Shown: positions 47,367 to 55,504, numbered from the stretch's first letter. The stretch is 64,000 nt of DNA from Arthrobacter sp. PsM3 (GCF_030433895.1 NZ_JARUXE010000001.1:124001-188000); one strand, 5' to 3'. Notes: generated from the letters alone by a model not told the origin. Numbers and translations: made by a program.

Positions 47367-47707
47367 TAGTTGGTCCTCATCGCGGCGCGCACGGCGTTGA
47401 GTTCCCCGCCGATGGCCCGGGCAGCGAACTGGAAACGAAGCACGGTGTCGATGTTGGACAGGGTTTCGGTGTCCAGGTTGACGTTGTTGCCGTTCAGCTG
47501 GGTGGGCTCAAGGGAGGTGGCCGTCGTCGCGGCAACGGTTCCCTCCCCGGACTTCACTGAGTCTGCAAGGGCAGCCTCGAAGCTGACGCGTTTCGCGTGG
47601 TAGTTCGGCGTATTGACGTTCGCGATGTTATTCGCGATGGCGCGCTGGCGCAGCGAGAGGCCGTCCATGGCGCTGGCCAAGGCGGCGGAAGTCACGGATT
47701 CGAGCAC
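47366..47707 (-). CDS. flgB: Flagellar basal-body rod protein FlgB
   Basis: First rod protein, 113 residues, with the signature LRQRAIANNIANVNTPNYHA and the C-terminal amphipathic helix (VLRFQFAARAIGGELNAVRA). The start is GTG with AGGA just upstream. It heads the flgB-to-flgE block; a sigma-28-like promoter lies about 75 bases upstream. Confidence 0.96.
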   Translation of the reverse strand: MLESVTSAALASAMDGLSLRQRAIANNIANVNTPNYHAKRVSFEAALADSVKSGEGTVAATTATSLEPTQLNGNNVNLDTETLSNIDTVLRFQFAARAIGGELNAVRAAMRTN

Positions 47708-47780
47708 AGTGTCCTGCCTGGAAAGGTATCGGGTGGCCGATCCGTGGCCGTCAAATGAGCGATCCGTGCTCTATCAGTGA

Positions 47781-47807
47781 TTATCGGCAGGGGTCAGCTG
47801 CGCGTTA
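47781..47807 (-). promoter_or_regulatory. Sigma-28-like promoter of the flgB operon
   Basis: Minus strand: TAAC at 47807-47804, 15 bases, GCCGATAA at 47788-47781. The -10 is a perfect match to the FliA consensus and the spacing is exact. This is the best copy of the motif in the window. Confidence 0.82.
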
Positions 47808-47854
47808 GGAGAAACTGTTACAGGTTTTCGGCAGGTTTCTTCGCCGGGTGTGCT

Positions 47855-47891
47855 GCTGGCGGGCCCCGGGGTTTGTCCGGGGCCCGTCAGC
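47855..47891 (-). terminator. Hairpin ending the fliD-fliS-fliT operon
   Basis: Inverted repeat with 15-base arms (one G-T pair) and a seven-base loop overlapping the stop codon of the fliT-like gene. It separates that operon from the flgB promoter just downstream. Confidence 0.65.
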
Positions 47892-48267
47892 CGTTGACGT
47901 CGAGGTACACGGCGCCGGAGGGAGCTCCGACGCCGGGTACCGAAGAGACTGCGTGCAGTTGCCCGGCCACGTCCTGCCGGGCAGCTTCGAGCCGCCGGGC
48001 GATGCGCTCCTGCGCTTCCGAAAGAGCCAGGGCACGACGCCGGGCCGCGGCGGGCAACGGTCCCGGGACCGCCGGCGGCTGCCAGCGCTTCTCGGCCTGG
48101 GGCTGGGCTCCGGTCTGGGGTGCGCCGGACAGCGGGCCCAGGGGGTCGTTCAGCGTGCGCTCCGCGGCACCGACGGCCATCTCGAGCATGTCCAGGACCG
48201 CGTTCCAGGCGGTCTGTGCGGTGTCCGTGCCGGCGGTCCGGTTCAGCGTCGTCTCCGAAAGTTGCAT
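47887..48267 (-). CDS. FliT-like flagellar chaperone (position-based call)
   Basis: A 126-residue mostly helical protein (TAQTAWNAVLDMLEMAVGAA and ARRRALALSEAQERIARRLE) directly after fliS, where the filament-cap chaperone FliT is usually found. Sequence similarity to FliT is weak by eye; the call depends on context and helical content. GGGGGAG precedes the ATG at 48267 by five bases; an ATG nine codons upstream at 48294 is less well supported. Confidence 0.55.
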   Translation of the reverse strand: MQLSETTLNRTAGTDTAQTAWNAVLDMLEMAVGAAERTLNDPLGPLSGAPQTGAQPQAEKRWQPPAVPGPLPAAARRRALALSEAQERIARRLEAARQDVAGQLHAVSSVPGVGAPSGAVYLDVNG

Positions 48268-48304
48268 GCCGACTCCCCCTACTTTGGTTTCCATGTCGGT
48301 CCAG

Positions 48305-48820
48305 TCACCCAAAACCGAGGCTCCCGGTTCCAGATCCGGACTGCGCGTTCCAGGCACCTGCCGTAGCGAAACCGGAGGGTGCGGCAGCGGCAAAGGCCGT
48401 GGCACCGGCAGGCGCCGGAACAGGAACAGCCGCGGCGGCCTCGTGCCAGGTCTGACGCAGCGGTTCCAGCAGGGCAATGGCTTCGCCGGTCAACGAGACG
48501 TCGCGCTGGATGTTCGCGTTGATTAGTGCCGTGGAGACGTAGTTGTAGACCCCCAGCAGGCCATCGGCGCCGTCCCAGGCATCGACTTTCAGCGAGGAGG
48601 AGAGTTCAGTGACGATGGCCTGGGCGTGGAGCAGGTTCTCCGTGGCAACCGGCCAGTTGGCTGTCTCTTGGGCTGCCTGGGCCCGACCGAGGTCCAGCAG
48701 GAGCCGGTCGTAGAGCATGGTGAGCAGGCGTGCCGGCGGGGCCGAGAGGACGGAGTCCGCGAGGTACTGGTTGCGCTGCGCGGAGTTGCCGTAGCCGCTG
48801 CCATAAGAGGTGGTGGTCAT
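48305..48820 (-). CDS. fliS: Flagellin export chaperone FliS
   Basis: Binds newly made flagellin and keeps it unfolded for export; in B. subtilis it also helps FliW act. The core matches the family (NQYLADSVLSAPPARLLTML, YDRLLLDLGRAQ, NWPVATENLLHAQAIVTELS, LLGVYNYVSTALINANI). A tail of about 40 Ala/Gly/Ser-rich residues is added, for 171 residues. Its ATG overlaps the fliD stop by four bases. Confidence 0.95.
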   Translation of the reverse strand: MTTTSYGSGYGNSAQRNQYLADSVLSAPPARLLTMLYDRLLLDLGRAQAAQETANWPVATENLLHAQAIVTELSSSLKVDAWDGADGLLGVYNYVSTALINANIQRDVSLTGEAIALLEPLRQTWHEAAAAVPVPAPAGATAFAAAAPSGFATAGAWNAQSGSGTGSLGFG

Positions 48821-50172
48821 GCTGAGTTACTTCCTGAGAGGCCGGCGAGTTGGGAGGTGAGCCAGGACGACTGCGCTTTCATGCCGCTGAGGGCAACCTC
48901 GAGCGCCGTGTATGTCTGCTGGAGCGTGGCTCGGCGGGTCACCAAGCGATCGTCCCAATTTTCGATCTGGGTAGCGAAATCCTTGGCGTCATTCTGCTGG
49001 CCCTTGATCTTGGTGCTCAGGAGTCCCGTGGTGGGGTCTGATGCCTGTTTTGCGGCATCCGCCACGCGGCCCGCGATCGTGGCGACGGCGGCCATCGTTC
49101 CTGCGGGATCCTTGGCGAGGGCATCACCGAACTTGGTGGCATCGAATTCCATGGTGCCGGTCTTCGTCAGGGTGATCCCGAACTCGGCCGGGGATTTGCC
49201 GTCAACGGGCTGGGACGCGGCGGACAGTACCGCCGCGTTGACCTGGCGGATAGTGCTGTCTCCGGTAAACACACCGCCGGACGTAACGGGCTTGCCGGTA
49301 GCATCCGTACTGCTGACCACTGTGCTCTTGGTGGAAATCTGGGCCAGGACACCGTTGACCGACCCGACCAGGTCCGAGGCGGCCTTGCTGATTTGGGCGT
49401 TGTCGCGGGCGACGGTGACCGTGACCGGCGCCGCCCCCACTTCTGTGACAGTAATAGAGGCGCCCTGGAGCAGATTAGAAAAGGTGTTTGTGGAAGACGT
49501 TGCAGTCTCCTCGGCTCCAGTTCCTGCCCAGAGGACGACTGACGCGTCCTGGGCCTTCCGGATTTCCGTCAGGGGCAGTGGCACGGCGGTCAAGTCCGCC
49601 ACCGCCGCCGCATTTCCGCGATAGACCGAAAAGGTGTTCTTGGCACCCGGGTCCGAGGCGGTGAACTGGAGACGGTAGCCGCCTGCGGCGATGGGGACTT
49701 TGGTGGCGGAGATTCCGGCACCGGCTCCGTTGATGGCTGCGAGAACGTCATCCAGCGAGGTGGTTTTGGCCGTGATTTCTTTGGCAACGCCTGCGATGGC
49801 TACGGTCAGTACGGGCGGGTCGTCCGGCCACTCTGTCAAGGCACCGGAGACTGACGATTGTTTCTTCGCCAGGGCGCTGACCGTGAAGTCGATTGAACCC
49901 GCGGAGGCTCCGGCTCCGACGGTCACGGACGACTTCGGCGAGCTACTCGAGGCCGAATAGAGTTCCAGCCCCTTGGGCTCGGCAAGCTTGGCCGCCTTGG
50001 TCGCGAGGTCTGCGACCGCGGAGTTGAGTCCCTGCAGGGCGGAGATGCGGGTCTGGACCGCAGCGGCCTTGCTCTTGATCAGGTTCTGCGGCGCAGCCTC
50101 GATGGTCATCAGCGAGTTGATCAGGGACGTGGTATCCAAACCGCTGGAAAGTCCGTCGATAGAAAGTCCCAC
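48817..50172 (-). CDS. fliD: Flagellar filament cap protein FliD
   Basis: Pentameric cap that folds flagellin at the filament tip. It is 451 residues, with the N-terminal GLSSGLDTTSLINSLMTIEA block and the C-terminal coiled coil (TKIKGQQNDAKDFATQIENW, then RRATLQQTYTALEVALSGMK, SSWLTSQLAGLSG). The central domains are variable as usual. It is first in fliD-fliS-fliT and lies after the flagellin terminator. Confidence 0.96.
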   Translation of the reverse strand: MGLSIDGLSSGLDTTSLINSLMTIEAAPQNLIKSKAAAVQTRISALQGLNSAVADLATKAAKLAEPKGLELYSASSSSPKSSVTVGAGASAGSIDFTVSALAKKQSSVSGALTEWPDDPPVLTVAIAGVAKEITAKTTSLDDVLAAINGAGAGISATKVPIAAGGYRLQFTASDPGAKNTFSVYRGNAAAVADLTAVPLPLTEIRKAQDASVVLWAGTGAEETATSSTNTFSNLLQGASITVTEVGAAPVTVTVARDNAQISKAASDLVGSVNGVLAQISTKSTVVSSTDATGKPVTSGGVFTGDSTIRQVNAAVLSAASQPVDGKSPAEFGITLTKTGTMEFDATKFGDALAKDPAGTMAAVATIAGRVADAAKQASDPTTGLLSTKIKGQQNDAKDFATQIENWDDRLVTRRATLQQTYTALEVALSGMKAQSSWLTSQLAGLSGSNSA

Positions 50173-50230
50173 GCCTACAACTCCTTAGAACTTCTTAGAT
50201 CGAGCCAGTGATGGCGGCTGATACTGCACA

Positions 50231-50262
50231 GCGCCCGGGGAAAGAGTCCCCTCCCCGGGCGC
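50231..50262 (-). terminator. Terminator hairpin after the flagellin gene
   Basis: Perfect 11-base inverted repeat (GCGCCCGGGGA and its complement) with a ten-base loop, 57 bases after the flagellin stop. It separates fliC from fliD, allowing strong independent flagellin expression. Confidence 0.75.
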
Positions 50263-50318
50263 CATGTTCAGGATGAACTACTCTGTGAACATCACCGGGG
50301 TGATTGTTCCGCTGTTGT

Positions 50319-51491
50319 TTAGCGCAGGAGCTGCAGAACACCCTGGTTGGACTGGTTGGCCTGAGCCAGCATTGCGGTGCCGGCCTGGGACAGGATGTTG
50401 TTGCGGGTGAACTTGACCATTTCCTCAGCCATATCCGTGTCGCGGATACGGGAGTTGGACGCGGTCAGGTTTTCCTTGGCCACGTTGATCGTCTGCACAG
50501 CCGACTCGAGACGGTTCTGCGAAGCACCAAGCTCGGCACGGGCGGTGGAAACGGCGGTGATTTGCTGATCCAGGACCTTGATGGAAGCCTGAGCGCCAGA
50601 GGCGCTCGAGAAGTCCAGACCGTCCTTCACAATAGTCGCGTCTGTAGCTCCCAAGACAGCGGCAGACTGGGTCACAGTTCCACCGGACAGTGCAGTAACG
50701 GAGAGCTCGGACACACCAGTACTTGTCTTCACAACGGAGGCGACCATTTTGGATGAGAACTTGGAATCAGCATTGAGCGCCGAGGCAAGCTCATCCACCG
50801 TCTTGAATCCAGCGGCCGGCTTCTTCAGATTGTCCGTTGTCACTGCGGTAGTCGAGTTCGTGTCTGCGATTGAGAAGGTGACAGCCTGGCCGGCATCGAA
50901 AGCCGACAGATCCGTTCCGGCTGTTGCAAATACAGTGGTGGCCGTCGTACCGGCGCCCAACGTGGATGCAATCTTGCCCACGTCGGCCTTCGTGAGGTCC
51001 ACAGTGATCTGGCTGGCGGCGTCGCTGTTGGCACCCACCTGGAACTTCAGCGCTGCGGCGCCGGCCCTAGAGCCGTCGAGCAGCTGAGCACCATTGAAGT
51101 TCGTCGACTTCCCAATCCGGTCAAGTTCCGAAACCAAACTGTCAGCTTCGGTCTTGATCGCATTGCGGGAATCGGCGTTGTTGGTGTCGTTGCCGGCCTG
51201 GACGCCCAGGTCGCGCAGGCGCTGCAGTATGGACTGGGTCTGGTTCAGGCCGCCCTCAGCGGTCTGGACTGCGCCGATGCCGTCCTGTGCATTGCGGGAG
51301 GCGACAGTGAGGCCGCCGATCTGGGACTTCAGGCCCTCGGACAGTGCCAGGCCGGCCGCGTCGTCACCGGCGCGGTTGATGCGCAGGCCGCTGGAAAGCT
51401 TCTCCAGGGACTTGGACAGGTCGTTCTGGGTGTTGCTCAGGTTGCGGTACGCGTTGTTCGCAGCCAGGTTGGTGTTGATCTGCATTCCCAT
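50319..51491 (-). CDS. fliC: Flagellin
   Basis: Filament subunit, 390 residues. The conserved D0/D1 ends are complete: MGMQINTNLAANNAYRNLSN with SGLRINRAGDDAAGLALSEG at the N-terminus, and DMAEEMVKFTRNNILSQAGT with the LAQANQSNQGVLQLL end. The middle ~140 residues (Thr/Ala/Val-rich) are the variable surface domain. GGAGG lies eight bases before the ATG at 51491; upstream codons in frame belong to the leader. A sigma-28-like promoter and a GGA hairpin precede it. Only one flagellin gene is seen. Confidence 0.97.
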   Translation of the reverse strand: MGMQINTNLAANNAYRNLSNTQNDLSKSLEKLSSGLRINRAGDDAAGLALSEGLKSQIGGLTVASRNAQDGIGAVQTAEGGLNQTQSILQRLRDLGVQAGNDTNNADSRNAIKTEADSLVSELDRIGKSTNFNGAQLLDGSRAGAAALKFQVGANSDAASQITVDLTKADVGKIASTLGAGTTATTVFATAGTDLSAFDAGQAVTFSIADTNSTTAVTTDNLKKPAAGFKTVDELASALNADSKFSSKMVASVVKTSTGVSELSVTALSGGTVTQSAAVLGATDATIVKDGLDFSSASGAQASIKVLDQQITAVSTARAELGASQNRLESAVQTINVAKENLTASNSRIRDTDMAEEMVKFTRNNILSQAGTAMLAQANQSNQGVLQLLR

Positions 51492-51525
51492 GATGTTTCC
51501 TCCATGATTTGGGACGGTGTGCGAT

Positions 51526-51541
51526 GGCCCATCCATGGGCC
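51526..51541 (-). promoter_or_regulatory. GGA-loop hairpin in the flagellin leader (candidate CsrA site)
   Basis: On the mRNA strand the leader reads GGCCCA, UGGA, UGGGCC: six perfect pairs closing a loop that holds GGA, the shape CsrA binds best. A second GGA-rich stretch (GGAGGA, the Shine-Dalgarno) lies about 25 bases downstream, so a CsrA dimer could bridge the two, as at B. subtilis hag. Confidence 0.65.
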
Positions 51542-51552
51542 TTCAGGAGTAG

Positions 51553-51579
51553 TTATCGCCATTTGGGAAGCACAGGTAA
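51553..51579 (-). promoter_or_regulatory. Sigma-28-like promoter of flagellin
   Basis: Minus strand: TTAC at 51579-51576, 15 bases, GGCGATAA at 51560-51553. One mismatch to the FliA -10 consensus. Predicted start is about 55 bases before the flagellin ATG, just upstream of the GGA hairpin. Confidence 0.75.
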
Positions 51580-51649
51580 GGAGAATTCCAAAATTGTTTT
51601 TCGACTTCCTTTTCACACCGCTCACCTTCGTTATCCGCCACATTCCTGC

Positions 51650-51676
51650 TAACGGATCACGCTCACCGGCCGATAG
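51650..51676 (+). promoter_or_regulatory. Sigma-28-like promoter of flgN-flgK-flgL-fliW
   Basis: Plus strand: TAAC at 51650-51653, 15 bases, GCCGATAG at 51669-51676. It is divergent from the flagellin promoter about 75 bases away and would give a leader of about 87 bases before the FlgN-like gene. Confidence 0.75.
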
Positions 51677-51769
51677 TTTCTACGAACCCTGCTGACGGCT
51701 GCAGCTGACCCTGATGTACTGCACGCCCAGCACCACAGCACTAGTTACCTTGAGGGAGCCGTCCAGACC

Positions 51770-52258
51770 ATGGCCATCCACGAACTTTCAGCCCTGCTAT
51801 GGCGGGAGCGCGAACTTCTGGACGTTCTCACTTTCAAACTGGAGGAAGAGCAGCTGCTGCTCACGTCCGGCAAATCCCGCTGGCTGCCGCACGGTACCAA
51901 GGAAGTCGAACAGGTTCTTGGACACCTCTCCCAGGCGAGCCTGGCCCGCACCATCGAGGCCGCCGTCGTCGCCGAAACCTGGGGAATGCCCACAGATTCC
52001 TCCCTCAGCGAATTGGCCGCCGCCGCTCCGGAAGGACCCTGGTCTGAGATCCTCACCGCGCACCTGGCCGCGCTGACCCGGCAGACCACCCTGATCAAGG
52101 AACTGCGCGACTCCAACGAGCAATACCTGCGCACCGCGGTTCGCTCCACCCAGGAGTCCTTGGCGGATCTGCGGCCCACCGCCGCGGGCGGAACCTACGA
52201 TGCTCAGGGCAAGACCGGGGTATCCGCCGGCTCCCGCATCTTCGACCAGCAATTCTAA
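51770..52258 (+). CDS. flgN: FlgN-type chaperone, paralogue 2
   Basis: A 162-residue helical chaperone placed 10 bases before flgK, its usual client along with FlgL. Key parts are ELSALLWRERELLDVLTFKL, APEGPWSEILTAHLAALTRQ and a C-terminal coiled coil (LRDSNEQYLRTAVRSTQESL). It ends with a Gly/Ser-rich tail (IFDQQF). A paralogue with the same blocks is at 25075. The operon position makes the FlgN assignment stronger for this copy. Confidence 0.88.
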   Translation: MAIHELSALLWRERELLDVLTFKLEEEQLLLTSGKSRWLPHGTKEVEQVLGHLSQASLARTIEAAVVAETWGMPTDSSLSELAAAAPEGPWSEILTAHLAALTRQTTLIKELRDSNEQYLRTAVRSTQESLADLRPTAAGGTYDAQGKTGVSAGSRIFDQQF

Positions 52259-52268
52259 GGAAGCGACC

Positions 52269-53678
52269 TTGAGTACCTTCGGCGCCCTGAACACCGCCTA
52301 CCGTGGACTGACCGCGGCCCAGCAAGGCATCAACGTTGCCGGCCAGAACATCGCCAATGCCGCCACCGAGGGATACACCCGGCAGCGCGTCGAGCAGTCA
52401 TCACTGGCCGCTCCCGCCCGTGGTCTCTTCAGCGGCGGCCTGCTGCAGGCCGGCCAGGGTGTCTCGATGGACGGCATCGCACGCCTGGGCAGCAGCTTCT
52501 TGGACGCCGGAGTCCGCTCCGCGGGAGCCAAGGCTGGCTACGCGGACGCGCAGTCCGCCGCAATCCAGGGAGTGGAGGGGATCCTCCAGGAACCGGGCGA
52601 CAACGGCATCTCGGCCGCGCTCCATGGTTTCTGGTCCGCCTGGGCCGGCGCTTCAAACCAGCCCGACGACGCGCCGGCCAAAGGGCTCGTGCTGCAGGCC
52701 GGGAACGATCTTGCCACCAAGGTCTCCTCGTCCTACCGCGCCCTCGGCGAGCAGTGGAGCGGCGTCCGGGGCCAGGTACAAGGGTCCGTGGAAACCGTCA
52801 ATGCTGCGGCCGCACAGGTGGCCGCCTACAACACGACCATTCGCTCCGCCCTCGCCGCGGGCGGATCCGCCAACGAACTGGTCGACGCCCGGGCCAAGCT
52901 CACGGAAACGATCTCCCGGCTGACCGGCGGCACCGTCAGGGAACAGCCCGACGGCACGGTGGATGTCCTTGTGGGCGGAAACACCCTCGTCACGGGCAGC
53001 TCGGTCCGTGCCCTCGCCCTGTCCGGAACCCAGACCGGGGACAAACTCGGCGCCACTGTGCAGCTTGAATGGGCCGACCGCCCCGGCGCCGCCATCGCTG
53101 ACATCAGCGGCGGCATCGGCGGCGCATTGTCCGTCCTGGCCCCTGCTGCCCGCGGCGGAGCCATCGCCACGGCCGCCGACTCGTTCAATCTGTTCGCCGG
53201 CAAGCTAGGGGACGCTGTCAACGCCCTGTACTCGGGCGGGAAAACATCCGGCGGAATTACGGTCGACAAATTCTTCAGCGTCTCAGCCACCGATCCCGCA
53301 CGCAGCCTGGCGGTAGTACCCACAGATTCGGCGGGGATCGCCGTCGGCAGGGCGGGCCAAGGAAACCTAGACGGCAGCCTCGCGGACAAGATCTCACAGC
53401 TCGGAACCGGCCCGGACTCCCCGGACAATGCCTGGGCAAAAATAGTCACCACCATCGGCGTGCAGTCCCGCGGCGCGCAACAGCAGGAATCCCTCAGCTC
53501 CGCGGCCGAAATCTCGGCGCTGACCAGCCGCTCCTCTGCGGCATCCGTGAGCCTGGACGAGGAAAACATCAGCCTGCTCACCAACCAACACGCCTATCAG
53601 GCAGCGGCCCGCGTGATGACCGCCGTGGACCAAGCCCTCGACGTACTGATCAACCGCACCGGACTGGTAGGAAGGTAG
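52269..53678 (+). CDS. flgK: Hook-filament junction protein FlgK (HAP1)
   Basis: First hook-associated protein, joining hook to filament; 469 residues. The N-terminus after the TTG start (STFGALNTAYRGLTAAQQGI, then AGQNIANAATEGYTRQRV) and the C-terminus (SLDEENISLLTNQHAYQAAA, MTAVDQALDVLINRTGLVG) are the conserved hook-family helices. TTG at 52269 is supported by AAGGAAG. It lies 10 bases after flgN and 2 bases before flgL. Confidence 0.96.
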   Translation: MSTFGALNTAYRGLTAAQQGINVAGQNIANAATEGYTRQRVEQSSLAAPARGLFSGGLLQAGQGVSMDGIARLGSSFLDAGVRSAGAKAGYADAQSAAIQGVEGILQEPGDNGISAALHGFWSAWAGASNQPDDAPAKGLVLQAGNDLATKVSSSYRALGEQWSGVRGQVQGSVETVNAAAAQVAAYNTTIRSALAAGGSANELVDARAKLTETISRLTGGTVREQPDGTVDVLVGGNTLVTGSSVRALALSGTQTGDKLGATVQLEWADRPGAAIADISGGIGGALSVLAPAARGGAIATAADSFNLFAGKLGDAVNALYSGGKTSGGITVDKFFSVSATDPARSLAVVPTDSAGIAVGRAGQGNLDGSLADKISQLGTGPDSPDNAWAKIVTTIGVQSRGAQQQESLSSAAEISALTSRSSAASVSLDEENISLLTNQHAYQAAARVMTAVDQALDVLINRTGLVGR

Positions 53679-53680
53679 CC

Positions 53681-54568
53681 ATGCTGAACCGCGTAACAAA
53701 CCTCACCATGAGCGTGGCCGCCCAGCGGACCCTGCAGACCCAGCAGTCCAAGCTGGCGCAGCTGCAGGAAAAAGCCACCACGCTGGAGAAGATCTCGCGA
53801 CCCTCCGACGATCCCACTGCCACCGGCGAAGCGCTGCAGACACGTGCCCGGATGGCGGCCAACGCCCAGTACGGCCGCAACATCGAGGACGGCGGCCGCT
53901 GGCTCACCGCTTCCGACTCGGCCTTGGGAGAGGCCAACAACGTGCTTAACAAGATCCGCGACCTGACCATCCAGGCAGGCAACGGCGCGCTCAACAAGAC
54001 GGCCAAGGACGCCATAGCCATCCAGCTGGACGGCCTGAACCAGGACCTGCTCTCCATTGCCAACACGAAGCACTTGGGCCGCAACATCTTCGCCGGCAGC
54101 TCGGATGCGGCGGCGGCCTTTGGTTCGGCAGACCCTTCAACTTTCAACGGCACACCGGGCAGCACAGTCGCGCGGCGCATCAGCGCCGACCAGACGGTCC
54201 GGGTCGACGCTGACGGCGCCAAGATCTTCGGCGAAGGCGCAACTTCGGTTTTCACACTGGTCAGCGGCATGGCTAATGCCTTGCGGGCCGGAACCGACAT
54301 TTCCGCGAAGCTGAAAGACGTTGACACAGTGTTGAACAACGTCATCAACGGACGTGCTGAAATAGGTACACAGCAAGTTCGTCTGGAACGTGCTGGCAGC
54401 GTCAACACTGATTTGGAGGCCACCTTGGATGCGCAGAAGATGGGCATAGAAAAGCTGGACCTTGGCAGCGTCATCATGGACCTGAAACTCCAGGAGACCA
54501 ATTACCAGGTGGCTCTGGCCGCAACGGCACGGGTTCTTCAGCCCACGCTGATGGACTTCCTCCGGTGA
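53681..54568 (+). CDS. flgL: Hook-filament junction protein FlgL (HAP3)
   Basis: Second junction protein, homologous to flagellin ends; 295 residues. MLNRVTNLTMSVAAQRTLQT begins the D0 helix, ISRPSDDPTATGEALQTRAR is the hallmark block, and LKLQETNYQVALAATARVLQ closes the C-terminal helix. Its stop overlaps the fliW GTG by four bases. Confidence 0.96.
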   Translation: MLNRVTNLTMSVAAQRTLQTQQSKLAQLQEKATTLEKISRPSDDPTATGEALQTRARMAANAQYGRNIEDGGRWLTASDSALGEANNVLNKIRDLTIQAGNGALNKTAKDAIAIQLDGLNQDLLSIANTKHLGRNIFAGSSDAAAAFGSADPSTFNGTPGSTVARRISADQTVRVDADGAKIFGEGATSVFTLVSGMANALRAGTDISAKLKDVDTVLNNVINGRAEIGTQQVRLERAGSVNTDLEATLDAQKMGIEKLDLGSVIMDLKLQETNYQVALAATARVLQPTLMDFLR

Positions 54569-54957
54569 GTACTGCCGTGCTGAACACGCCAGTGACCTTC
54601 ACCGTTCCGATGCCGGGGCTCGAGAACGCCCACGACTTCACCCTGCGGAGCGTCGAAGGCGCAACCGGGCTGTACGCGCTGGAAGCGACCTCCGGTACCC
54701 CCGCGAGGCTGTTCCTGGCTGACGCGGCCGTCTTCGTCCCCGGTTATAGCCCGCCGTTTCCGGCCGCCGCGCTGGAGGCCCTGGCGCTGGAGCCCGGCGG
54801 GAAACCGCAGATACTGGTGGTGCTCAACCACTCCCCCGCCACAACCACAGTGAACCTCATGGCCCCGATCGTGCTGAACCCGGCCACCCGCCGCTGCACC
54901 CAGCTGGTCCTGGACGGCCGCGACTACCCGCTCCGGGCAGACCTCAATTCGCTCTAG
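54565..54957 (+). CDS. fliW: Flagellar assembly factor FliW
   Basis: CsrA antagonist of 130 residues that also binds flagellin, so unexported flagellin releases CsrA to shut off flagellin translation. The region LVVLNHSPATTTVNLMAPIV with LNPATRR is the family signature. The GTG start overlaps the flgL stop by four bases. In B. subtilis fliW and csrA are neighbours; here they lie at opposite ends of the island, about 29 kb apart. Confidence 0.94.
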   Translation: MSTAVLNTPVTFTVPMPGLENAHDFTLRSVEGATGLYALEATSGTPARLFLADAAVFVPGYSPPFPAAALEALALEPGGKPQILVVLNHSPATTTVNLMAPIVLNPATRRCTQLVLDGRDYPLRADLNSL

Positions 54958-54958
54958 C

Positions 54959-55504
54959 TCACCAGAAATGCGCGACGTCGATCACCAGCCGCGAACCGGC
55001 GTCGGGCCCGGCCAGGGTGAACACCCGGAACGGCAACCGTGCCCGGACGCCGAGCCCCAGACTGGAGTAGCCCTCGAAACTGCCGGCCCACGCCACCTGC
55101 CGGAAGGTCTGGTAGCCGGTGACGTTGGCCAGTTCATTCTTGTCCGCCGGGTTGTAGGTGGCGTTGCCGTTGTCGTCATAGGCCGGGGCGTTGACCGTGA
55201 CCTGGAGGAAGGCCTGGCCCCGCAGCGGGACCGGCAGTCCGGAGCCGTCCTGCACCACCTGCGGGACGTACCGGACGGTGTAGCCCGCAACCGGTCCGTT
55301 AAGGTCAATCACCAGCCGGTCGAAGCAGTAGTGCTGGCCCGTGCGGACGTTCGTCACCTGGGCCTGGCTCATCGCCGGATCGGCTTTGACGAGCGACCCC
55401 CAGACCTGCCCGCAGTACGGCGACGCCGATGCGGGGCCCGGCGCCACCAGCCCCGATCCGACGGCCAGCAGGACCGCTATCAGCCACACCCGGAACGATT
55501 TCAT
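54959..55504 (-). CDS. Secreted AMIN-like domain protein
   Basis: A 181-residue protein with a clear Sec signal peptide (basic KSFR, hydrophobic LIAVLLAVGSGLVA, Ala-rich cleavage region near ASAS). The mature part has the beta-rich pattern of actinobacterial AMIN-like proteins (HYCFDRLVIDLNGPVAGYTV, YVPQVV, then GVRARLPFRVFTLAGPDAGS, RLVIDVAHFW). These are extracellular, possibly wall-associated; a role has not been set. Two cysteines near the N-terminus could form a disulfide. It is convergent with fliW one base away and is not part of the flagellar operon. Confidence 0.82.
   Translation of the reverse strand: MKSFRVWLIAVLLAVGSGLVAPGPASASPYCGQVWGSLVKADPAMSQAQVTNVRTGQHYCFDRLVIDLNGPVAGYTVRYVPQVVQDGSGLPVPLRGQAFLQVTVNAPAYDDNGNATYNPADKNELANVTGYQTFRQVAWAGSFEGYSSLGLGVRARLPFRVFTLAGPDAGSRLVIDVAHFW

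Noticed and set aside
24033..54957. Defence, phage or secretion-system reading of the large cluster
   Set aside because: Every gene of recognised type is flagellar; no integrase, transposase, CRISPR repeat or attachment site was seen.
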